Source: Apostichopus japonicus (lineage: Eukaryota; Echinodermata; Holothuroidea; Aspidochirotida; Stichopodidae). Taken from it: DNA of 64,000 nt. The stretch's first letter is position 1. Each line of letters opens with the position of its first letter. The notes below the pieces were generated by a model that searched no databases, was not told the origin of the DNA, and saw nothing but the letters and a program-made list of their open reading frames with translations. Below, in pieces: positions 13,701 through 25,700 of this stretch. The translations under genes and the position numbers were made by a program. Where the stretch lies: NCBI RefSeq assembly GCF_037975245.1, contig NC_092561.1, positions 9,669,001 through 9,733,000 of the forward strand, given 5' to 3'.

Positions 13701-16700
13701 TGATCATATGGAAGTGAAAAACTAATCAACCCTAGTGGGAATTAAGCTAAGGACGTTGGAACATATGGTAACAACCAGCTGCCTTCTTTACTGCAGTGCA
13801 AAAGTCTCTTTATGGTTACTGTTTGTCTTGATGTCAACCGGGAAGTTTTTGAAGTCAATCCTATTTCACTTACAAAATATCCTCAAACAATGCAGTCCAT
13901 TAGATCAAACTAGTCAAGGTCATGTTCAAAATTTGAAGAAAAAGAAAATTCCAAATATTTTTGCATGATCGAACTTATTATTGTTATTGTTATGATGAGT
14001 AATACTCAATAGGTTTGATAAGATCACCAGAAAGTAGTGCCTTAACCCCAAACGCCTGATCTAAGTACCCCAGTAACACCTGACTTAGTGGTGCACCGAC
14101 TGTAACCCCAAACTCTGCTCTAAGTACCCCAGTATCACCTGATGTAGTGGTGCACCAGTCTCAACCCCAAACTCTGCTCTATAAGTGCCCCAGTAATACC
14201 TGACATAGTGGTGCACCGGTCTTTGTGGCAATTGTGCATGCAAAAGATACAAATAAGATAATTTCCATCTTTCTGATTCGCTACACAGGGTATAGAACCT
14301 TCCATAAGGAAAGATTTGTGGCCATTCCTGCTGTGTTACTATTCCTGGAACTCCACGACGAAGGAGAGGATAGATAGCAGGAAGCATAAAGAGTAAGTCT
14401 GTTATGCTATTTTTAAAACTGCTTTGAAAACATATAATTGTAGGCTAGCTTTTACTATGTAATTGACTGTGTTTTAACTTTTATTATGCATAGATACTAC
14501 GTTTGGAACTACTTACTTAATTCTTAACATTTTTTTTTTAATTCATTTTTTATTTATTTACTACGTGTAGGGTTCTATTTTTTATCGTTTAGTATTGGGT
14601 GTTTATTACCATCTGTTTTAGGCTTTTACAGTAATTGTCTTACTGTACTGTAGTTTCTCATACTTATATATATTTAAACATTGACTATGATTTAATCTAT
14701 TTTACTATTTACATACTTCTAAAATTGTTTTGGACTATATGCATTTTAGTGTTTAGTATCGTTTAGTACGGGTGTGTTTTTTATATTGTTGCTTTTACAT
14801 TTTTTGCCTTATTGGTTCTATATATTTAATATTTTGGTTTTTGTTACTATTTTTGTTTTTAGGTTTTACATTTGTAAAGCGCTTTGAGCAGCTGTGCTGA
14901 TTATACGCTATATTACTTATTATTATGGGTTTGAGCTAATCTCTGCAGCAGAGATAGCAGTGATATAGGTATAGGGAAATGGACTTTAATGTACGGGCTG
15001 CAGGAGGATCAAGAATGTTTAGAATGAGGGGTAGGGGCGGTGGTTTCGTCGATTGCAATACCCATGTAGGGGAGTGTGGGTGTCCTCCCCCAGCCCAAAA
15101 AATGTGAAAGTTTAGAGGTCAAAAGTTGCATTCTTAGGCTTATTTAGACTATAAACTAGAGATTGCTGTAATATGGTTGGTGGCGTGTGGACATTTTCGT
15201 GACCAGTTTTAGTGTAACAGTATATTTAGGTTTAATCCTGATGATTTTTGAAACAGTTTTACAGTTTATAACTGTAAAACCTACAATGTTTGTTCAGCAT
15301 GGAAGTTTCCTCTTTTTGTTAAATGTTTTGGCCAAAAGTGAACTCACAATGTTCAAAGGAGATGTGTTGATAAAAGATTTCACACAAATTGTTGTCCTTT
15401 CCTAATTCTAGGGATGAGTATTTTGGTATGAAGGCACAGTGGAAGACCATCACCACAGAACAAGAGAGGAGATTTTCAATCTTCAAAGAAAGGAAGAATT
15501 TGATTGGTCAGTATGAATGCAGACTACAGCCCCTACATCATACATATTCATAACTTTAACTTGCAATGTTTGTCAGTGGTATAAAATACTTTCATTTTCT
15601 TTCAAATTCATGTTTTGGTGACCAAATATTTTCATTTGAGATTTCTTATAAATATCATTTCAATTCATTGAGTTTCTCCCTCTGCAACACATATGCAGAT
15701 TGAAGCCAAGAATAAAGACGTAAAAAATTGAATAAATGAATAATAAATAAATTAAAAAAAAGGTAAAAGTAAATAAAAATGCCAAGGGAAGAAAATGTTA
15801 TAAATGTATGACATCTTAACATTGTTACATAAACAACAGTAACCAAAGATCCCTGTGACCTGTTTTTCAATAACTTTTGTAATCTTGCAATAGGAAAAAG
15901 CAAGATCATATGTGGTGGAAGATAAAACATTTAAGTATTAAAAAGCAGTTTAAATGGGAGATGGCTGTTGCTAAACAATATGACATGTCAGCAGTGTATG
16001 CACACTGGTTCCCTATAATGAGCAATTTGACACTAAGTACTTAAAAAGCAAATTTTCTCAAAGGGAAACCAAACTTTCCCTTTCAGATACCTTTGGTAAG
16101 CTTCTCTTGTTGCTCATATGTGGGTTAGGGGCAGGGGGGGGCGAGGGTGGGGGGGAACTAGAGGGAAAAAACTACAGATGTAGAAAATTAAGAAATTGTA
16201 AATGAATATTATGTTGTGACTTGTCTGGTTAACTTAGGACAAAAACTGTTAACAGTTGGTTACATATCTGACTTGAATTTACATTAGCATTAATGTGTAA
16301 TGAAGTGAGTAAGGATGTGTGATTAAAGGTATTGACCGTGGAAATTAATACATTGTTCTAGTGCAGTAGAATAGCTCTCGACCAGATATGGCCCACAAGA
16401 GGTTTCACTCTGACCCATGGCAAAGAATGGACACATAATCTTTACACTCATTGGTTGGTATGCAAACCCTTAAGCCCTTTAGACTTGAGCATGCTAAGGG
16501 CCTGCTGTACACGTTACTCAATCTAGGTACAGTGAGTTTGTGATTCTGTCTGACGCTTTGCTCCCAAAACAATGTTTGTTCTCTGTCCCTTAAGGCAATT
16601 AATTAAGAACCCCCCCCCTCCCATTCAACGAAGTGTTTGTGGATATACTAAATATGTCCAATAAAAATCATAGGAGAAATTTGTAAATATCAAAAGTAGA

Positions 16701-19700
16701 CCTTGTGAATTCGCTTAATAAGTCTGTCTCCTAAATTGTTCAATATCTCCCTGAACTTTGACCCTCGGCAGTAGGCACAAACATTTTCTAAAAAATAAGT
16801 CTCAATCCGTCTCTTCAATAGGTAGTAAATGGTCTCGAACACTACTCTCATTACCTGGCATCACTCGTTCACAATTGATGACACAAACGCTATGTAAGTT
16901 GATACCTTGTGGAAAACAAAAAAAACCCTGCATGAAGTGTCTTGTCTCTTGGCTAATTCTCCCTTTGCTGTCAAATTACAAACCTCTCTTGAGAGCGTAG
17001 AACAAGATTTCGAAACGAATGTGTGTTGGTGTCATTTGGGTTTCTTCTTTGATGAGAGTTCTATTCGTTATCACCCTTCATGGCATCCATTTTCTCTTTA
17101 TGATCTTTCACGGCTCATAAAAAAGAAATCAACTCTACTTTCACTCATTTTTTGCACAAAATTGTTTGCAAGTTTTTTTAGTTCTCGTCCGGTTCGTCTC
17201 CACAGATAAAGACGTCATCAGGACGGATAGGATCCACCCGTTTTTCGCCGGGGAGAAGAATGTGCATTTGGACCAACTGTTTTCCATTCTAATGACCTAC
17301 ACACAATTGAACTTTGACCTGGGCTACGTGCAAGGCATGAGTGACATCCTCTCACCGATACTATTGGTCATGGAGGACGAAGTCGATGCCTTTTGGTGTT
17401 TCGTCGGTTACATGGATAATCTGAAATTGGTGAGTTTTTTAATTTTTTATTGTCATGCAAATTAATATCACAGGGAATGGGTTCTCCGCAAAAAACGCTA
17501 TGCAAAGTGATCAAATTGCTATACAGATTGCTGTACATGTGCAATGATGCATGCCAAAAACTGAAACACAATACTTTCATCATCAATTATTTCCTGTATT
17601 TATGTACATTTAACCTGCACTCTGAGCTGATTTAGATTTTATAACTCTTTGAAGACTTTATACCGCAAACTTGTAACAATGTAGGTTTTTAGTTTGATCG
17701 CTTAATTTTTTATATATCTAAATAATTAATTAAAAAAGTCCAATATTTCAAAGTTTTGAAACTTGCTCTTTGCATGTGGCCAATACTGTCATTAAAACAG
17801 TTGTGTGGGAGACAAACCCCCCCCCCCCCTGGAAATCCAAATGAAAGGTTCAATTCTTTACCATTTGTGAGATGTGTTCTTTGACAGCGCCCTCTTCTAC
17901 GTAACCATTATTCCAGCAGGTAGCTCTCATTGAGATTTGAAAGAGGGGGAGAGATATAAAGATATTGAAATTTTCAGCAGACATTCCATGAATTTGCTGT
18001 GATTGCATATTATTATACTTACCAAGTGTCCTGGTATGAACGAGAATGTCAATACATCTCCCCGCTCAAACGTCCAATTCAATGTTCTTGCTTGAGATTG
18101 GCTACATAATGGGGCTTTGAATGTCACCACCCAACCCCACCCTTCCCACTCCCCCTCCCACCCCCACCCTGGAAAATCAAAGAAATCTAGGAAGTATGGG
18201 TAGCTTTGTATTATGCAGTGTTTGATGTAATGTTCATTCATACTTAGTAAAGATTCCTAAATCCTATTGGTCCATTCAGGTCAGCTGACCGTGGTTAGTC
18301 CTGTGAGTAACGCACGGTAAAATTACGGGGCATCACTTTAATAAATCTTTGGTTATATGTAACCAAAAATGTTTTGTTTTATGATTTTTCCCCCACACTA
18401 ATGGTAGTGTATGAATGAACGGGGTTAATCAACGATCTAGCGTGCGTTACTCACATGATTAATGCTATCGCTGGATGCACTCGGGCTCCGCCCTCGTGCA
18501 TCGCTTGCATTATCCCCCGATCGTGCATTAATCCTGTGAGTAACGCACGCTAGACCGTTGATTAACCCCTTATTTTTGTAACATGTTAAGTTATAAAACT
18601 ACTTATTTTTTTCCCCCCTTTTCCTTTTTCAGGAGCAAAATTTTGATATGAAGCAAGAAGGGATGAAGAACCAACTAATTCAACTCAACAAACTGGTTCA
18701 GGTTATTGAGCCAGAACTTTATGGATTTTTACGTAAGTTTCATTGAAGTTTTTTTTAAATCTGTCAGTTTAGCCAGTTTTTTGGCAATTTTTACCGAAGC
18801 TACAGAGTGTTCTACAGCAGGTGATTAAACTAAAATCTTATTTTCCCATCACATGAACATAAATTAGTCTATAATAAATGTAGATTGAACCTTAAAATGG
18901 TGTTAGCTGGACACTTGGAATAGTAATAAGAGTGAAATTTCAAATTAAAAAAGTTATTGAGAATAAGGTGACAAGTCAAGCTAATCGGTCTGCATCATTA
19001 TAACATTATCATGTTGAATCCTGTCAAAACCTGATCCAGATTCAATGCAAAAATATTGTTTCAATTCAGAATGAAACATTAGTTAAACAATAATAATTAT
19101 TAATAAACAATAACAATTTACAATTAATTAGATTGAAACATTAATTTAGACAACTATAAATATAGATTGACCGTAAAAGTTTTGTTAGCTGGACACTTTG
19201 AATAGTAACGAAGTGAAAAGTGAAATTTCTTTATTATTTGAGAATAACGTCACATTAAAATGTTGAATCCTGTCAAAACCTGATCCAATTTCAATGCCAA
19301 AAATATTGTTTTTCAATTCAGATGTGAAGCATGAATTTTAAAAGAGGTTGCATGTTTATAGAGGGCGCCTGTCTCTCCTGTCAAGTTTGATAACGTACAG
19401 GACAAAATCAAGGTCAAATTTTCACTGTAGTAAACAAGTTTGTTATGCCTGGCTATGAGTAGTTGCATGCACGAGTACCATCGGTTGAACTCTGAAAAAT
19501 CACTTTACAGGGTAATGTCAGTATCGAACAAGGTGGCAGCAGAGATAAAGAAAAACTAGTCAAGCAGTACAAAAATATTACAAAATAGTCCTTAGTCAGT
19601 TACAAAACTTTTGTTGCTATGGAGAAATTTTACATTGCAGATTTCTTTTGCCAGACTTTAAAGTTATTTGACAAATTAATCAAACTATGTTTTGATTTGT

Positions 19701-22700
19701 TTTGAAATTGTTAAAAAATTATTAAAACTTAATTTAGTAAATAAGAAAGGGAGAAACTATTTATATAATTTTAAATATTGGAGATCTAATATATTTACAT
19801 ATATATATAATTGATATTTTTTGGCGCCAGATTGGCAATATTTGTTTATTTTTAGCCAAATATACTTCTTGCTAGTTTGTGGTTCATGGTTAACTAGTTA
19901 TCTTGTTTTGTATGGGTTGATTAATTATACCAGCAAAAAATTAAAACTGATTATGATCATGCCAACTCAGAAAGCAGCAATATATATGGAAAGAATTGTG
20001 CAGTGCAGATATATAGTCAGACTTGTGTAACCACAAATTGGAATTGTCATTTTGCTGTGAAGTTTAAAGTTGGTTGCTCTGGTGCAACCAGAATGCACTT
20101 AATTGATTTTTGCATATATATACTCTTGCAGTTGTCGTGACAACTTATTCCACTGCAACTGGCAAGCAATCATAATAAGTACAACCTTTTTTTGGGTCCA
20201 TTGTTGGTAACTTCTTGGTAACAACAGCGACACAGAAATTTCCATAGCTTTTTAGTTGCTTCACTAGCCATGTTTCATTTCAAATTATGACAAAAACTTT
20301 CAATTCTTGTTTGGTATTACCAATATGGGACAATGTCCGAGCAAAAAAAAAAAATTCTTAGAAACAATCGACATTGTTATTTACCGACTGAAGTTTGATT
20401 CATGAAGATATTATTTTGATCGGTTGCAATCTTTATTGTGAGTAATACTCAAAATTGGAAGATTTTTGAAAATTTGTATTTGGACTAATACTAATAGAAA
20501 GAAAAGTGTTTGGCCCAGAAAATCTCTAGAGCAGATTGGTACCATTAATAACTCACAAATTAATATTCATTTGGTATAAAATTTCCAAACATGGTGTCTT
20601 AGTTTGATTAATTTCCAGTCTAACGTTGAGTACTAGTTGTAAGGTTTCGTTAGAAATGTCAACAATTTTATAGCGATGAACACAGACGTATGCTTACTCT
20701 CTCGTGTAACCTCCTCTCAGCCTATTGGTTGAGATCATTATGTAAGACAGAAAACAGTAGATTGCTCACCAACCTTTAACCTGTGTAGTATCAGTTCCCT
20801 TTGGAAAGGACTTGTGATATTCACTTTGCCGTGACATGTAATGATCAGTCGCGATGTAAGGGGACTGGGGGTTGCGAGTGGATCAAGTCGGGTTGTTTAT
20901 ATGCTCAGACTCTATCTTGGTTGACTCTGTTGGTTGACTGTGTTGTTGGGTAGCTCCGCAGGTACGTGGTGGTGTGTGTGCACCATCTTCAGTACAGTAC
21001 TCTCTTTTGGCTGTTAACTCTGTAAACGACCACTCAACCCATACAGCCCAGGAAAGTTCTAGAAATTACCCCAAAAGTAGTGCACATATATAAATTACTC
21101 CCCCCCCCACCATCTTATCCGACTCAAGAAAGAAGGAAAGGAATGTATGATGTAAGAGTGGGGGACAGGGGCAGAGAACTAGGACATGTTGCCTATCCAA
21201 AATGAACCATTTCCACTTTTTGTCAATAAATGCTTGATTGTTGTCGTAAATGTTTTGACGTAGTTCATAATGTAACCACTGCCATTTTAACTGAACAGGA
21301 TTTATTAATGCTTGTCTTAAAGGCAGGAAAGAGATCAATGTTTTGTTCATGCCTGCCATTATCAAAATCGTTCTGAATGTCTGCAGTACACAAAACGGAT
21401 TCATTTTGTACTTCAGTCAAAGTCAAAGTCGTCATAAACAAGTCTGCAAAAAAAAAAGAACAAAAGTTCATCAAATTTGAAAGTGGATAACCACACTTGG
21501 GTTTCTGCCAAGTTAAAGCAAATTACATGGTAGATATTTCATTGAGTCATTATTGGAGGGTTTCTGAAAGAAAAGGGTTGAACTAACTTGCGAACGAACC
21601 CGTTCAAGTCTGTGTTAAATTCACGATCCTGGCAGTAAACCACCGCGCAGAAAATGAAAGTATACAAACTAAAATAATATGAAAAAGTAACAAAATATAA
21701 TAATGAACCTAGGAATGTCTGAAAATTGTCTGAGGTATTGACAAAGATTTTAAAAGAAGAAATCATCAACAGAACGTTCAAGATTCCTTTCCATCGTAAA
21801 GCTACGTTAACAGAAGGGAAGAATTGATGGTACCTTCTTAACAAGAATTCAGCCGGGATTTGCAATTCCTAGTTTGTCAGTGGTTGCCAATCCTAGTTTG
21901 TCAATGTAATCACTGAGCACTACTGTACTAATGAGGCCTTGACCTGGGCAAGGAAGCACAACTTTTATGGATTTATGGATGGATTAGTTGAGTATTTTAA
22001 AGCATAGAAACTCAATTTATGAATTTTGAAGTGTGATGTTGGTAGTCAGTGACTGTATAGTAATATTTTGAGATTGAAAAGAAATTGAGAAATATGAATT
22101 ATATTTTTGTACTTTTTGTATTTTTCTATACTTATATGTGTGTTATATTTTTATACTTTTTATATATAGATATTTATAATATAGTTGTAAAAAGTTAAGT
22201 CTTAAACATGAAGTACTCGACTACGGGCAATAAGGATAATGTGAGATCATCTGTCGTACCAGTGGGTAGAAATGTTTTGCAATCGTTAACTTTTCTGGGT
22301 ACTGACACAAACGTCACTATTCTGGGCACTATCACACAATTTACTTTTGTCTGTGATGTCACAAACGTTGCTTATATGATTCCTATCACAAACATTTTTT
22401 TCATGGGGTCCTTTTAGTTGCATTGTGGTAGAAACAAGCAATTTCTTGTGAGGAATAACTTACAACAATATTATACATTTTATAATGTGAACTTCTTGTT
22501 ATGTTTTGCGTGATATTTGATGTTATTTTTCAGCCACCATGCAAATGAAGGACAACGACATTTTCCTCCAATCCTTACTGAAATGAACAAGAACAACCTT
22601 CATTTGTATAACATGTTCCTATGAATACACATGCTTTGTGTATGCTATTAATGATATCTTGTTGTTGTTACCTATTGAATTATTTTGAGCAAGTAAATTC

Positions 22701-25700
22701 CAAACATCTGTATGGAGATGGTCCACAGTGCCTCCAAATCTAAACATGCTACAAATAGCAACGTAAACTGGGACAGTTTGCGAGGTTACATGTAAGCATA
22801 ACTGCTATAATTTATGGCCATGTTGCTATGATTTTGGTTGCTATTAATGAAAATCAGAATAAGTTGCGTCTGTTTTGCTGACGATTTCAAGGAGATTCGT
22901 TAAGTTTACTGGTAGGTTGGGGTTTGTTCGACAATAAATATCAAATACAGAAATATATTTTCTGGCCTTGAGTAGCCACTGTAGGGGCATAGATTCTGCG
23001 ATCTAACTGACGTTACCATGCTAGTTGAGTGGATTTATATTTTACTTTTAGAGATCAGATAGATGACCCCCTGGCCTGCGCCTGAAAATTTAAAATCTAT
23101 TTCTGTTCTTTGCTACTATTTTCCTTGCTTTGAATGGAAAGTCTGAATAAAACTGGTAATTTTTACACAATAGTAGAATTGCAATGAATGGTTAGTAATA
23201 GTACAAAAAAATTAGTCTTTATTATAAGTTACAAGAAATTGGACACTAAATATTTGTCATCGCAAAAAGAATTCTCACTGAAATGGAGTAGTTACAAACA
23301 TTGAAAGGTTTCTTGACATTATCGTAAATAGGACACTCATACCCATAGAACAACAATTGTACCGTTTAAATGCATAAAAATAGAATATTTTGACATTTGC
23401 GTCTGTAAGTTTGACAGGAGAAATTTACATTGGTAGGCGCTTCATTTGAAAAAATAAAAAGTAAAACCAACTCAAGTCACTTCAAGGAGGGTGTGCTTTG
23501 AGAGGCAACCATGTGGGTGATTTTTTGGAGAGGTAATTTTCATCAATAATGTTTATTCTTTCAGAATCCAAGGAGAGCAGTAACATGTTCTTCTGTTTCC
23601 GATGGCTGCTGATCCATTTCAAGAGGGAATTCACATTTGAAGATATTATGAGACTATGGGAGGTAAAGAGATATGTTTAACAAATTTATAACCCTCTCCC
23701 AAAATAACCCAAACACAGGATAAGATTGGGGGTATCTGGACTATGGTGTGGGGGGGGGGAGGGGGGGGTCAGCAGACTATCCTCTACCACATATTCTATA
23801 TGATGGGATGCTCCTCAATGTTTGAATCCTTTTAACAATCCTCTGCCACCTTGCACTCTTTGCTATGTACAGTTGTGTTGAGAAAATGAAGCATAGGTGA
23901 TGTCAAACCACAAAGGTGTGATTGAGTGGGAAAGTAGAAAGCAGTGAAAATGCTGTGTTACTAAACTTATGCATTGGTATAGGGTACTCACACCACTGAC
24001 CATAACTACACATATCGATATGCATTGGTCAATGAAACTACCAAGTACTAAGTGAATTATTCAACCACTGGTTCAGTTGTGTACCTTCAATCCTTGTTGA
24101 ACAGAGTTTGTATCTAAAAGATGTTTTATTCGCTTTGCTTGTACAGGTGATGTGGACAGGGCTTCCGTGCCAGAACTTTCATCTCTTGTTGTGCTTGGCG
24201 ATCCTGGACGGACAGAAACGGACCATGACAGAACAAGATCTAGACTTCAATGATATTTTGAAGGTGAAAACTTATTTCTTGTGATTTCTTTCTTTCTATG
24301 GTGGCTTTAAAGGCATTGAAGACTCGCCCCAAACCGCGTGCAGCGCTCTGAAAAAGTTAACTTTCCGTTGCTTGCAAGTGAAGTTTTCTGCTTGTCGCTA
24401 CAAAATGCAGACAGTAATGAAATGTGATACCTTGTTATCTTTAGCTGGACCTGAGATGTCCATCCCTGTAACGTTTGTACACTGTGCTGTGGGTATTGAC
24501 CACAGTTGTATGTGCTGACTGTACACTAGTGTCTAATTACCGACGGTAGCAAGCTGTTTGTGTATTTTCTGGGATCGATGGTGGTGTCTAACACTTCTGT
24601 TACACCTCATTCGAAGCTAGGTCAGATTACCGGCATTAGACGTTTTTTTTGCGCGAGTCTTCACACCCTTTAAAGAGACTTGCCAGAATTGCATTGTAAG
24701 CATCTATTTTTCCACAATTAATGGTTGATTTGTGATGATTCTGAGGTGCTGATGTAAATGGACCTCTGATGTTGAACAAAGGGATTTTCTGTTGAAAACT
24801 TAGGTGAAACAGAGAGCGTTGTGATCAAGTCGTCAACGCAGTGGACTTGTGATCTAAGGATTACAGGTTCGAGCCCTGGCCAGATCATTGCGTTGTGTCC
24901 TTGGCAAGGCACTTTATCTCCATTGCCTCTTTTCACCCTGGTGTATAAATAGGGACTTGTGAGGTAACTTGTAAATATAGTTGTGTACCCTGGTTTCTGG
25001 CTGCACCCTATGGGAAGTCCCCGGGGGACACGTGGTTGTGGTGCACTGTGGTGCCCCAGGAGAGATTGATTGAATTGCGCACACTTTGGTGTGTAGGTGT
25101 GACAAGTTACCAATGACCAAGGCTAATAGCGCCTTTGAACAATTTCTGTTGACTTTGGCGCTATATAAATGTCTTCTGATTGATTGATTGATTGAAAACT
25201 ACATCTTCGCACAACATTTCTTCTAGCAAAGATATGGATTTTTTCAAATTTTGTGATAGTTTGTAAATGCACCTGGCAACAGCAGAATGGGTGATGTCAT
25301 CAGGGCACTTCAGCCAAAAATGTCTTTCTATTTCTTTGGGATATGTAATAATCATTTATCCACAGAGGAAAAGAGTATTTCTACAAAAATAAAAAAAGAT
25401 ACATTTTGATGTAATTGTAAATACAGAAAACTTTACAAGTTAAGCAAACATTCCAAATGTAAATCAACAAGATTACGATAGCCTAAAGAAATCTTTTGAA
25501 GAGCATAAACTGCACAGAAGACATCACAAACACCTCATACTGTGATCCAAATTTCTGTGAAGGTTTAGGCGGTCAACTAGGTTTATGTACTATATTCAAT
25601 TACCCATATCTCAAGTTAGGGATGGATAGGGGATTTTCGACTAAAAGCTTGGAATATATTTCTCTTCAATTTAAATTTGACTTCATTGTCATCAGAATTA

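Noticed and set aside
14085-14387. 100-residue minus-strand frame
   Set aside because: It lies antisense to TBC exon 7 and a 60-bp minisatellite.
24718-25120. 131- and 68-residue minus-strand frames
   Set aside because: They lie inside the SINE and have no protein signature.
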